Below are positions 13,301 through 21,064 of a stretch of DNA of 63,615 nucleotides, one piece after another. Position numbers and translations under genes: made by a program. Location: positions 1-63,615 of the forward strand of contig PMSX01000221.1 of NCBI GenBank assembly GCA_003167495.1, in the 5' to 3' direction. Within the stretch, counting starts at the first letter, position 1. Each line of letters opens with the position of its first letter. This DNA is from Bryobacterales bacterium (GTDB lineage Bacteria; Acidobacteriota; Terriglobia; Bryobacterales; Bryobacteraceae). Under the pieces are notes generated by a model, which was given only the letters and a program-made list of their open reading frames with translations, ran no database searches and was not told where the DNA came from.

Positions 13301-14058
13301 CCGCCTCCTATACCTACTCTCACGCGCTCGATGAGCAAAGCGGACTGGGCCTTTTCTTCACCGGTAACAATCCCTTGTATCCGGGATCGAATTACGGCTC
13401 CGCGGACTTCGATCAAACCCACGTCTTCTTGGTCAACTACACGTACAACCTCCCAAATCTCACAACCCACAAGGCGCTCGGTGAACTCATCAACGGCTGG
13501 CGCTTGGGAGGCCAGACAGTGGCGCAAAGCGGCCAGCCCTATAGCGTCTATGATTACTCCGGCTCTGTCGCAAGCCTCTACTTCGGCACTGACGATGAAA
13601 TTGGCAACCCCATCGTGCCTCTGAAAGCGGGTGTTTCGGCTTCACAAGCTCAATTGCAGGGAACAACCGGGGTAAACGCAGGAAAGCCAGTCTTAAACTC
13701 CAGCGATTTTTCCCCGGTTTTCGTCGCACCCGGAACCTATGGCGTTCCTGCCGGAGACACCTACGAATCCATTTACGGCAGTTTGGGCCGCAACACCTTC
13801 CGCGGTCCCTTCCAGGTTCGCTTTGATATGGACTTGGCCAAAGAATTCGTCCTCAACGAAAGATTCCGCCTGCGTTTCAACTTCGACGCCTTTAATCTCT
13901 TCAACCATCCTGACTTCGACACTCCCAATAACGACGTCGTCTTCTTTAATGATTATTCCGCTCCGCCGGTCTACCCACCCCTTGGGAGTCTCGGCGTCAT
14001 CCAGCACACTCTTGGGAGTTCGCGCTTCTTGCAACTCGCTCTCCACCTAACCTTCTGA
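10378..14058 (+). CDS. TonB-dependent receptor, Oar-like, with carboxypeptidase-regulatory domain
   Basis: Outer-membrane active-transport protein of 1226 residues. The start is ATG 10378 with GGGAGGA at good spacing; an earlier GTG at 10363 overlaps that site and was rejected. Order: signal peptide (about 1-30, cleaved near IAQQ), CarboxypepD_reg-like beta-sandwich (about 35-120; GAITGTVKDVSG, YSVQNIPIGTYEL), plug-like segment, then a long barrel ending RFLQLALHLTF with the terminal aromatic expected for BAM recognition. Many such receptors exist in Acidobacteriota, with substrates rarely known. Only 59 bases separate it from the phosphonate operon, which suggests but does not prove a phosphonate or phospholipid-derived substrate. 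Confidence 0.88.
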   Translation: MRIQDVPVLRGGLFAIVLAIFSISTAAIAQQTLGAITGTVKDVSGAVIPDATVKSRNIATNLEVIEHTQSNGSYSVQNIPIGTYELTFTKAGFQKEVHTQVLVNSDRTTTVDSTLQVGALSSTVEVSSTSSMNQVDTTTGYVVDQLTIQQTPLGTGSFTQLAILSPGVHADFLGGAGSNSGLGNQAIFANGQRDTSNSFSLNGISTNNLFNGNSTSQVGENRFVLNTGQNFGAGGSIQTSTSVYSAIGQALPTPPVEAIQEISVNSAMYDATQGANSGAHISVITKSGANAIHGEAYEYFQNSVMNAAPFFYNASPVITVKDPYLNRNQFGATFGGPIKKDKLFYFLSYQGVRIADASDSTKDVTVPLGLTNDRSPQGIINAVQSSFSNTSLAASQISPVASALLNAKLPSGQYLIPSAQITNPAQAAALGYDAVTQGPNATSNVDQGIANIDYVISDKDRLTGKYYVQQNPTTNPFGAVGTSLGFPQQLSAGSQVGSIDNSVILTPSLIWQQHIGFTRMEAYSHTGQAFTPSDFGMNLLGSKTFPQIEMTEADPTIDEGLQFGSSVSFGNAGMYQNQWEYGSTLNWVKGKHTLSFGGQWDHTQLNIINNNTSDDTIDFKTFVNFVEGAVRTGTYSAAFAGSADRYYRSDTIGAFVNDNYKVRSNLTVTMGLRWDFDGPLSEKYGRLTGFNSNLYSYDAATDTITGSGLEIAGNNKQFGTPGASDSLMTQHQWVFAPRFGVAWTPFKKLTIRSGFGIYSDRGEFFSYLSPSAGGGFNGPFGVTLAPPFVTPIFAAKGATFAAPFGTTAPAAPPASAAAFQALLPNLSQTESGDLPPGNLFGPFLYGGYDINNKLPYSENWTFDIQYQATNSLLLSVGYVGNHGLHQVLPIPFNQPNIATPQNPVNGQTSSYGGVLYNQPANEPISTSEYSGNAPVRVPYVGYDMNSVLYKAEGISNYNALQIQARKRLSFGLQFTASYTYSHALDEQSGLGLFFTGNNPLYPGSNYGSADFDQTHVFLVNYTYNLPNLTTHKALGELINGWRLGGQTVAQSGQPYSVYDYSGSVASLYFGTDDEIGNPIVPLKAGVSASQAQLQGTTGVNAGKPVLNSSDFSPVFVAPGTYGVPAGDTYESIYGSLGRNTFRGPFQVRFDMDLAKEFVLNERFRLRFNFDAFNLFNHPDFDTPNNDVVFFNDYSAPPVYPPLGSLGVIQHTLGSSRFLQLALHLTF

Positions 14059-14076
14059 CCTGTGACTTCAAGTGGG

Positions 14077-14112
14077 GCAGGATGGCATCCTGCGAGCCGA
14101 TTGGAAATCGGC
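14077..14112 (+). repeat. Two adjacent perfect palindromes before the phosphonate operon
   Basis: GCAGGAT/ATCCTGC (14077-14083 and 14087-14093, loop GGC) is followed 2 bases later by GCCGATT/AATCGGC (14096-14102 and 14106-14112, loop GGA). The second ends 5 bases before the ATG at 14118. Each stem is 7 bp without mismatch. There is no T-tract, so a simple terminator is unlikely. Possibilities are a dispersed REP-type palindrome pair or an RNA structure controlling translation of the oxidoreductase. Confidence 0.7.
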
Positions 14113-14117
14113 GCTCA

Positions 14118-15260
14118 ATGACCACCGAACAAACGGACGTGGCCATTGTGGGCGCTGGCATCATAGGTCTCGCGCACGCTTATATAGCCGCGAAAGCCGG
14201 TCGCAAGGTCTCGGTTTTTGAGAGAAATCCCGCCGCCAACGGCGCATCGGTGCGAAATTTCGGAATGGTCTGGCCCATCGGTCAGCCGCCGGGCGAGATG
14301 TACCAAACCGCACTCCGAAGCCGCGAGATCTGGCTGGAACTTCTGAGAGAGGCCGTTCTGCCCTATTTGCCGACGGGCTCATTGCATGCGGCGTATCGCG
14401 ACGACGAAGCGGCGGTAGCACGGGAGTTTGTCGAACGCGGCAAACCGCTCGGCTATGAGTGCGCCTGGTTGAACAAGCAACAGACATTGGAGAAGACATC
14501 AGCTATTAGGACTAACGGATTAATCGGCGCTCTATGGAGTCCAACCGAAATGACGGTTGATCCACGCCAAGTGATTTCCCAGATTCCGCTATTTCTAAAA
14601 GAGCGCTACGCCGTGAACTTTCATTTCAACTCCGCGGTGAAAGAAGTCGAGGCCCGCACCCTTCGAACAAGTCGCTGGTGCTGCCAGGCCGATGCCATTA
14701 TAGTAGCGAGCGGCGATGATTTTCAAACCTTGTTTCCAGAACTATTTCAGGATACGCAGTTGACCCGCTGTAAGCTGCAAATGTTACGAACGGTACCGCA
14801 ACCTGCGAACTGGGCGCTCGGGCCATCGTTGGCGTTTGGATTAACCTTCCGGCACTATCCCACGTTCAGCATCTGCGATTCTCTCGTCGCGTTGAAAGCG
14901 CGCGTGGCCCACGAAACTCCAGAGTTCGACCGCTGGGGCATTCACGTCATGGCGTCGGAGAATTCTACGCGGCAGATCATTCTCGGAGACAGTCATGAAT
15001 ACAGTCTCGAAGTCGACGTTTTCGACCGCGCGTCCGTCAACGATTTAATTCTGGGCTATGCGCGCGATCATCTCCGAATCCCTGACCTCAGAATTGCCGA
15101 AAGCTGGCATGGTGTCTATGCCAAGCATCCCAATAAACCGTTTCTGCGGTTGAATCCCGCTCAGGGCGTGCGAGTCGTGACGGTAACCAGTGGCATTGGG
15201 ATGACGTTATCGTTCGGCCTTGCGGAGCAGACTCTTCGCGAGTTGGGGATGATCCAGTGA
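14118..15260 (+). CDS. FAD-dependent amine oxidoreductase of phosphonate clusters (TIGR03364-like)
   Basis: DAO-family flavoprotein of 380 residues. The start ATG 14118 lies right after paired hairpins; an in-frame ATG at 14082 would translate them. The N-terminal dinucleotide-binding loop VAIVGAGIIGLAHA is followed by a FERN-type acidic end (VSVFERNP); the C-terminus has the FAD-contact VTVTSGIGMTLSFG. The family is known to sit beside phosphonatases and is thought to oxidise aminophosphonates or N-substituted forms to aldehydes. Here its stop overlaps the start of phnX, so it probably makes phosphonoacetaldehyde for PhnX. Substrate identity (2-aminoethylphosphonate or an N-alkyl variant) is inference. 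Confidence 0.82.
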   Translation: MTTEQTDVAIVGAGIIGLAHAYIAAKAGRKVSVFERNPAANGASVRNFGMVWPIGQPPGEMYQTALRSREIWLELLREAVLPYLPTGSLHAAYRDDEAAVAREFVERGKPLGYECAWLNKQQTLEKTSAIRTNGLIGALWSPTEMTVDPRQVISQIPLFLKERYAVNFHFNSAVKEVEARTLRTSRWCCQADAIIVASGDDFQTLFPELFQDTQLTRCKLQMLRTVPQPANWALGPSLAFGLTFRHYPTFSICDSLVALKARVAHETPEFDRWGIHVMASENSTRQIILGDSHEYSLEVDVFDRASVNDLILGYARDHLRIPDLRIAESWHGVYAKHPNKPFLRLNPAQGVRVVTVTSGIGMTLSFGLAEQTLRELGMIQ

Positions 15261-16063
15261 CTCTCTTGAATCGTGAAACGCCACCCAGCTTGGGCGCAAA
15301 ACGCGTGCTCGCCGTTATTTTCGATTGGGCGGGTACCACTGTCGACTTTGGGAGTTTGGCCCCGGTCAGAACCTTGGAGCGCGTTTTCGCGGAAGCGGGC
15401 GTGCCGATTACGGAGGAAGAAGCGCGCCGTGACATGGGCATTGCAAAACGCGATCATATCGCCGCGTTGCTCGCCATGCCCCGCATTCGGGCAAAGATCG
15501 CCTCCACTGATATTGATTTGCTCTATGATCGATTCATACCACTCCAATTTGAGTGTCTCAAGCAATACTCTAAGGTCATTGGAGGCATACCGGAGGTAGT
15601 GGAAACACTCCGTAGCCGTGGCATAAAGATTGGCTCGACGACAGGCTACACGCGCGCAATGCTTGACCTCTTAGTGACACAGGCGGCGCGGCAAGGCTAC
15701 CGGCCGGATTGCAGCTTTTCACCTGAAGATGCGGGATCGGGCAGACCTCATCCCTTCATGATTTATGCGGCAGCCGTAGAGATGCAAGTGTATCCTCTGG
15801 GAGCGATCATCAAAGTCGGCGATACCGAATCTGACATCAAGGAAGGCCTGAATGCCGGAGTGTGGTCAGTCGGTGTTGCCGGAACAGGAAACTCCATTGG
15901 CTTGTCTGAGCCACAGTTCAACTCCCTGCCGCCCGCCGAAAAGACCAACAGACTACAAAAAGCCAGAAAAGATCTACAGACAGCCGGTGCCCACTACGTG
16001 ATAGACACTCTGGCCGATCTCCACGCCGTCATTCGCGACATCGAAACACGGCTCAACCCATGA
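15257..16063 (+). CDS. phnX: Phosphonoacetaldehyde hydrolase (phosphonatase)
   Basis: Cleaves the C-P bond of phosphonoacetaldehyde to acetaldehyde and phosphate. HAD superfamily, 268 residues, starting with GTG 15257 inside the upstream stop codon. The nucleophile is Asp23 in IFDWAGTTVDFGS, the diagnostic PhnX signature. The Schiff-base lysine is Lys64 in DMGIAKRDHI, 41 residues later, the same spacing as in the Bacillus enzyme. This separates it from phosphonatase-like homologues that lack the lysine. Later HAD motifs are visible (STTGYTR; PHPFMIY; VGDTESDIKEG). It overlaps the transporter start by ATGA. No phnW transaminase is present. Confidence 0.93.
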   Translation: MTLLNRETPPSLGAKRVLAVIFDWAGTTVDFGSLAPVRTLERVFAEAGVPITEEEARRDMGIAKRDHIAALLAMPRIRAKIASTDIDLLYDRFIPLQFECLKQYSKVIGGIPEVVETLRSRGIKIGSTTGYTRAMLDLLVTQAARQGYRPDCSFSPEDAGSGRPHPFMIYAAAVEMQVYPLGAIIKVGDTESDIKEGLNAGVWSVGVAGTGNSIGLSEPQFNSLPPAEKTNRLQKARKDLQTAGAHYVIDTLADLHAVIRDIETRLNP

Positions 16064-17409
16064 ACCTCCCCGATCAGCGCCTCCCGAAACCGAGCCGGGA
16101 GCGTAAGCGACCTAGTTCGCTCCCCATCCGACAACTCCTCGTAATCACCCTCCTCTTCTCCGGCTACGCAAGCTACTATTTCTGCCGCTCCGACCTCTCA
16201 GTCGCCATGCCGATGCTCACTGATGAACTAAGGCGCACCGGAATGAGCGCAAACCTCGCGATGGTTCGCCTGGGTGGCATTGTCTCGTTCGGAGTAATGG
16301 CGTACGCCGCGGGCAAATTCGTACTGGGAGGACTCGGTGATTTATGGGGAGGCCGCCGCAGTTTCCTGGGCGGCCTATCCGGCGCGTTGTTATTTACCCT
16401 ACTCTTCACGCTGGGTGGAAGTTTGCCGGTGTTCACGATTGCATGGGTCGGCAACAGGCTGGTGCAAAGCATGGGTTGGGCTGGTTTGGTCAAGGTATGT
16501 TCGCAATGGTTCTCCTATAAATCGTATGGCACTGTTATCGGAATCCTGAGTCTAAGCTTCTTGATTGGCGACGCGGTGGCGCGCGAATGGATGGGTTGGC
16601 TGATTGCACGTGGCTATGGCTGGCGGTCGTTGTTCTATTTGGCTGCCATCGTTTCCGCCGTCGTTTTGACCGCAAATCTCCTGCTCCTGAAGGAGTCTCG
16701 GATGGCATTGGGATTCTCCCAGCCGGAAGTGAATCCACTCAACGTTTTCGAAAAGCATTCCCAAACGGGCGGTGGAATCAAAGCGCTGCTCACGCCGCTC
16801 TTGCAAAACCGCGGCTTCTGGATTGTTTGTTTCCTCTCTCTTTGCACAACCATTGTTCGCGAAACCTTCAATACTTGGACCCCCACTTATCTGCACAAGT
16901 TCTTTAGCTATAGCGACAGTGCCGCCGCCAGTATGAGTGCCGTCTTTCCAGCGTTAGGCGCGGTTTCGGTAGTGATTGCGGGCTTTGCGGGCGACCGTCT
17001 GGGGGTGAGTGGGAGATCCATCGTGTTGTTCATTGGAATGCTCATCACCGCCACGGGATTGTGCTTCATGACCGTGCTGAAGCCTGGAACGCAGGGCGCG
17101 CTGCCGCTGATTCTCATCGGAGTGGTCGGCCTTGGCTTGCTGGGACCCTACTCATACCTCGCGGGGGCTCTGGCGCTGGATTTCGGAGGGAAGCAGGGCG
17201 GCGCGACATCTTCCGGCTTGATTGATGGAGTTGGCTACTTCGGTGGCATATTCGCGGGAGATAGCGTGGCCCGCCTCTCCGTGCACTACGGCTGGAGCGG
17301 CGTGTTTGTCACTTTAGCTGGCGTAAGTGCAGCATCGGCGTTCGCCGCCGGCTTGTTGTTTGTATATCAGCGAAGCCAACTCCCGCAAGCGACTGTCGCA
17401 CAATCATAA
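16060..17409 (+). CDS. MFS transporter, organophosphate:phosphate antiporter (OPA/GlpT-like) type
   Basis: Inner-membrane permease of 449 residues with about 12 hydrophobic segments. The first helix region SGYASYYFCRSDLSVAMP resembles the GlpT/UhpT signature (YAGYYLVRKNFALAMP), which places it in the OPA branch. Members exchange sugar phosphates, glycerol-3-phosphate or phosphonates for inorganic phosphate. Third gene of the unit, with its ATG overlapping the phnX stop; a phosphonate uptake role is the simplest reading and would replace the usual PhnCDE or PhnSTUV ABC system. The substrate is not provable from sequence. Confidence 0.82.
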   Translation: MNLPDQRLPKPSRERKRPSSLPIRQLLVITLLFSGYASYYFCRSDLSVAMPMLTDELRRTGMSANLAMVRLGGIVSFGVMAYAAGKFVLGGLGDLWGGRRSFLGGLSGALLFTLLFTLGGSLPVFTIAWVGNRLVQSMGWAGLVKVCSQWFSYKSYGTVIGILSLSFLIGDAVAREWMGWLIARGYGWRSLFYLAAIVSAVVLTANLLLLKESRMALGFSQPEVNPLNVFEKHSQTGGGIKALLTPLLQNRGFWIVCFLSLCTTIVRETFNTWTPTYLHKFFSYSDSAAASMSAVFPALGAVSVVIAGFAGDRLGVSGRSIVLFIGMLITATGLCFMTVLKPGTQGALPLILIGVVGLGLLGPYSYLAGALALDFGGKQGGATSSGLIDGVGYFGGIFAGDSVARLSVHYGWSGVFVTLAGVSAASAFAAGLLFVYQRSQLPQATVAQS

Positions 17410-17509
17410 AATTTCTTAAGCAGTTTTATTCATTTGTAATCTTTATCCCTTAACCTCTCTGATGGACCTGTCACACACAGGTACCCAAAAAGGAGATGTC
17501 GACATCAAA

Positions 17510-19111
17510 ATGCAACATTTCATTTCGGTTGCCTTGACAGCAACCCTGACGGTTAGCCTCTTGGCCGACCCCACAATTGCCAGCGCACAATCTGCAACAG
17601 CAACGCCCATCACCCACCTGGTTGTCGTTTTCGGGGAAAATATTTCATTCGATCATTACTTTGGAACCTATCCCGATGCCGAGAACACACCGGGCGAGCC
17701 GTCCTTCAAAGCTCTTGATGGAACACCAACGGTGAACGGCTTCACTCCCTCGCTTTTGACGTCAAATCCTAACTTCTTGAACACTACTGTTAACGGCGCT
17801 GGCGCGGCAAACCCCTTCCGTCTCGATCGTTCTCAGGCATTGACCGCCGACATGAATCACGATTACGGCCCTGAACAGGCAGCCTTCCATGCCGGCCTAA
17901 TGGATTCTTTTCCGGCGGACACCGGTTCAGCGGGCCCTCCCCCTGCTGGCGGCCCTCCCGTCGTTAGCACCACCGGTCTCGTGATGGGATACTATGACGG
18001 CAACACGGTGACCGCCCTGTGGAACTATGCGCAGCATTTCGCGCTAGGCGACAACTCTTTCGGAACCACCTTTGGTCCGTCCACTGTCGGAGCCATAAAT
18101 CTAATCTCAGGCCAAACCAATGGCGTCGCTGCCCATCTCAACGGCTACGGTTCTGAGGTAGCTGATGGAGCCGGCGGTTACACGGTCATAGGCGATCCCG
18201 ATCCCCTGTACGACGTTTGCTCCGGCCCTACGAAGAACCAGGTTCAGATGTCGGGCCAAAATATCGGCGATCTTCTCAATGCCGCGGGCGTCAGCTGGGG
18301 CTGGTTCGAAGGCGGTTTTAATCTGTCCATCAAGAATCCCAACGGAACTACCGGGTGCAACCGGAGTACAGCGTCTCCCTTCGTCGGCATCACTTCAACC
18401 GATTACGTTCCGCATCACCAGCCTTTTCAGTATTACGCTTCCACTGCCAACCCGAAGCACCTGCGCCCCACCTCCACGGACCTTATCGGTTACGAGGGCG
18501 ACGCGGCTAATCACGAGTACGATCTTAACGATTTCTACACCGCGGTGAAGGCCGGCAATTTTCCGGCTGTCTCGTTCCTCAAGGCGCCTGCCATCCAAGA
18601 TGCTCACCCCGGCAACTCCGACCCTCTTGACGAGCAGAAGTTTGTGGTCGACGTCGTCAATTTCCTGATGTCTCGACCCGAGTGGAAGCACACTGCCATC
18701 ATCTTTGCCTACGACGACTCCGATGGCTGGTATGACCACGTTATGGGCCCCATTGTCAACCAGTCCACCAGCAGCGCAGATCTCCTCAGCGGCACGGGAG
18801 CTTGTGGTAACGGGACAACTGCTCTGGAAGGCGTCGCTGCTGAACACGCGCAGGGCCGCTGCGGGCACGGTCCGCGTCAACCCCTGTTGGTTGTCTCACC
18901 ATTTGCCAAGCGCAATTTTGTCGACCACACAGTAACGGACCAGACTTCCATTCTGCGCTTCATTGAGGACAACTGGCTCGACGGCGAGCGCATCGGGCAC
19001 GGCTCATTCGACGCACTAGCGAATTCCCTGGACGGTTTGTTTGATTTCAACAATGGGCACGAGAACTCCGTCCTCGTCCTGGACGATACAACAGGCCAGC
19101 CGAAGAAGTAG
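17510..19111 (+). CDS. Secreted phospholipase C / acid phosphatase family protein (phosphoesterase PF04185)
   Basis: Exported phosphoesterase of 533 residues. The start ATG 17510 is chosen for the clean signal peptide (MQHFISVALTATLTVSLL, cleavage near ASAQS) with AAGGAG about 14 bases upstream; an earlier in-frame ATG at 17462 lacks a site. Family motifs are present: VVFGENISFDHYFGTYP with the catalytic Glu-Asn pair, FAYDDSDGWYDHV near residue 400, and CGHGPRQPLLVVSPFAK. Probably releases phosphate from phospholipids or organophosphates outside the inner membrane, consistent with the phosphonate operon before it. The 100-base upstream gap is AT-rich and holds CTGTCACA (17468-17475), like half a Pho box. 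A terminator follows. Confidence 0.88.
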   Translation: MQHFISVALTATLTVSLLADPTIASAQSATATPITHLVVVFGENISFDHYFGTYPDAENTPGEPSFKALDGTPTVNGFTPSLLTSNPNFLNTTVNGAGAANPFRLDRSQALTADMNHDYGPEQAAFHAGLMDSFPADTGSAGPPPAGGPPVVSTTGLVMGYYDGNTVTALWNYAQHFALGDNSFGTTFGPSTVGAINLISGQTNGVAAHLNGYGSEVADGAGGYTVIGDPDPLYDVCSGPTKNQVQMSGQNIGDLLNAAGVSWGWFEGGFNLSIKNPNGTTGCNRSTASPFVGITSTDYVPHHQPFQYYASTANPKHLRPTSTDLIGYEGDAANHEYDLNDFYTAVKAGNFPAVSFLKAPAIQDAHPGNSDPLDEQKFVVDVVNFLMSRPEWKHTAIIFAYDDSDGWYDHVMGPIVNQSTSSADLLSGTGACGNGTTALEGVAAEHAQGRCGHGPRQPLLVVSPFAKRNFVDHTVTDQTSILRFIEDNWLDGERIGHGSFDALANSLDGLFDFNNGHENSVLVLDDTTGQPKK

Positions 19112-19138
19112 CATTCTCGCCCATTTTGAAACCACTCG

Positions 19139-19170
19139 GCGGAGAGGCCTAAATGGGCTTCTCCGCTTTT
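19139..19170 (+). terminator. Rho-independent terminator after the phosphoesterase gene
   Basis: GCGGAGAGGCC (19139-19149) pairs with GGGCTTCTCCGC (19155-19166) through 11 positions including one G-U, with a short AT loop, followed by TTTT and further T-rich sequence. It is one of the clearest intrinsic terminators in the window. It separates the phosphoesterase gene from the multicopper oxidase gene. Confidence 0.85.
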
Positions 19171-20791
19171 GCTATTTATTGTTTTGGGGGGCCCCGCAAT
19201 TACACGCAGAGAGTTTTTTCTAAGCCAGACAGTGCTGTCGGCAGCCATCCGCGCTCATCAGGGCCATCCAACAGGCCACGGCACCCAGCCTCTACCCAAC
19301 CTGTTAGACCCGGACCACCTGACGCCCTTTGTAGACCCTCTGCCAATACCTCAAACCGCGGTAGCTGCTGGGCAAAGGCGCAGCCCCGACAAATCAGGCG
19401 TCAATCTTCCGTACTACCGCATTGCCATTCGTGAATTCACCGCTAAAGTTCATCATGATCTGCCCGCTACGCGTTTCTGGGGCTATGGCGGCAGCGTACC
19501 GGGACCAACCATCGAAGCGCGCAGCGGTCAAGGCGTACTCATCGAGTGGCCGAATGAGCTGCCTTTGAAGCATTTCCTGGCAATTGATCACAACCTCATG
19601 GGCGCGGATGCAACTAATCCCGCCGTGCGCACGGTGGTTCACCTGCATGGCGCCAAAGCCCCGCCTCTCAGCGACGGCTATCCCGAAAGTTGGTACACGC
19701 CTGGAAAGTCGGCCGTCTATCACTACCCCAATGAGCAGGAATCTGCCCAACTCTGGTATCACGACCACGCCATGGGCATCAATCGGCTGAACATCTACGC
19801 CGGCATGCTGGGGCTATACACGATACGCGACAGCACCGAAGACGCGCTGGATCTGCCAAAGGGCAAATATGAGATTCCGCTGGTGCTTTTTGATCGCTTT
19901 CTCACTCCGCAAGGGCAGCTTTATTACCCGGTTTCCAGCCGTCCGGAAGCACCCTGGGTTCCCGAAGTCTTCGGCGACGCCATCCTGCTAAACGGTAAGC
20001 TGCTCCCTTACTTGGAAGTGGAGCCGTGCGCCTATCGCTTTCGCATCTTGAACGGTTCCAATGCCCGGTTTTACCATCTATCGTTCGCGAACGGTTTGGC
20101 ATTTTCCCAAATCGGCTCCGATAGTGGCCTTCTCACCGCCCCTGTCGCCACAAAGATCCTTTCCATGGCGCCGGCTGAACGATGTGACATCGTGGTCGAT
20201 TTCTCCGCTCATGCCGGTGATCGCTTCATCCTTCGCAATGACATTCTCGACATCATGCAGATCCGGGTTACTCGCGCCTCCACCGTCAAAAGCGCAGCGC
20301 TTCCCAAAACCCTGCGCCCCGTACCGAAGCTCGACGAGTCTTCAGCCGTCAGAACCCGCATCCTCACGTTAGACGAAGTAGACGACCTGCTGGATGAGCC
20401 GGTCACTCATTTGCTGAACGCCACGCGCTGGCACGACCCCGTCACCGAAAAGCCGGTTATCGACACCACCGAAATCTGGTCTCTCGTGAATCTTACCGAC
20501 GACGCTCACCCGATTCATCTCCACCTCGTCCGCTTCCAAATCCTCGACCGCCGAAACTTTGACCAGACTCTTTACCGATACAAAAAGACGCTTCGTTATA
20601 CCGGCCCAGCCATGCCTCCGGAACCCGGAGAAGCCGGCTGGAAAGATACAGTTCGCGCCGATCCCGGCATGGTTACCCGCATCATTATCCATTTCTCTGG
20701 CTACACGGGGCGCTACGTTTGGCACTGCCACATACTGGAGCACGAAGACAACGAAATGATGCGACCATACGAGGTAGTGGCGGCCACGTAG
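19169..20791 (+). CDS. Tat-exported multicopper oxidase (CotA/bilirubin-oxidase-like)
   Basis: Oxidises a substrate (phenolics, Mn or bilirubin-like compounds) with reduction of O2 to water. About 540 residues. All four copper-binding segments are present: VHLHGAKAPP, WYHDHAMGI, HPIHLHLVRF and WHCHILEHEDNEMM (with the axial Met of the type 1 site). A twin-arginine signal TRREFFLSQTVLSAA stands at the N-terminus. The start is unclear: the most upstream candidate, TTG 19169, lies in a terminator tail; TTG 19184 or even ATT 19199 directly before TRREF would also fit. Three cupredoxin domains are expected. It is not obviously in an operon. Confidence 0.88.
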   Translation: MLFIVLGGPAITRREFFLSQTVLSAAIRAHQGHPTGHGTQPLPNLLDPDHLTPFVDPLPIPQTAVAAGQRRSPDKSGVNLPYYRIAIREFTAKVHHDLPATRFWGYGGSVPGPTIEARSGQGVLIEWPNELPLKHFLAIDHNLMGADATNPAVRTVVHLHGAKAPPLSDGYPESWYTPGKSAVYHYPNEQESAQLWYHDHAMGINRLNIYAGMLGLYTIRDSTEDALDLPKGKYEIPLVLFDRFLTPQGQLYYPVSSRPEAPWVPEVFGDAILLNGKLLPYLEVEPCAYRFRILNGSNARFYHLSFANGLAFSQIGSDSGLLTAPVATKILSMAPAERCDIVVDFSAHAGDRFILRNDILDIMQIRVTRASTVKSAALPKTLRPVPKLDESSAVRTRILTLDEVDDLLDEPVTHLLNATRWHDPVTEKPVIDTTEIWSLVNLTDDAHPIHLHLVRFQILDRRNFDQTLYRYKKTLRYTGPAMPPEPGEAGWKDTVRADPGMVTRIIIHFSGYTGRYVWHCHILEHEDNEMMRPYEVVAAT

Positions 20792-20862
20792 GCTCCGGTG
20801 CTATCCTGAATCACGTCCAGAAATGGACGTAAATTCATAAGGCGAATCCAAGGAGACAAGTC

Positions 20863-21048
20863 ATGGGTTTTATGGAAGAAGCAGAGAAGCTCGCAGGAGC
20901 CGCGGCGGCAGTGGAAGGCATGAAGAAGCTTGATCCAAATGCGTCAATATTCACCGAAGCCGCTGCTGCTATTACCGGATATGAAGGTGCCGGCGCCATC
21001 GCTGAGCACTTCGAAAAGAAAGACGACGATAGCGAGCAAAAAGGCTAG
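20863..21048 (+). CDS. Small acidic hypothetical protein (61 aa)
   Basis: Small protein MGFMEEAEKLAGAAAAVEGM... with a strong AAGGAGA ribosome binding site 7 bases before ATG 20863 and a hairpin downstream. It is rich in Ala and Glu, predicted helical with a flexible acidic tail (EKKDDDSEQKG), and has no membrane segment. No family is recognised with confidence. The clear translation signals and isolated position argue that it is real. It resembles small stress or antitoxin-like proteins only in size and charge. Confidence 0.65.
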   Translation: MGFMEEAEKLAGAAAAVEGMKKLDPNASIFTEAAAAITGYEGAGAIAEHFEKKDDDSEQKG

Positions 21049-21064
21049 TAGCTGTACGTTATAA

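Noticed and set aside
12556..13527. Minus-strand frame of 323 codons inside the TonB receptor gene
   Set aside because: Opposite a continuous receptor barrel sequence; no motif and no ribosome binding site.
17457..17475. Full Pho box upstream of the phosphoesterase gene
   Set aside because: Only one good half-site (CTGTCACA); the neighbour 11 bases away matches 5 of 7, so I report it only as a hint.
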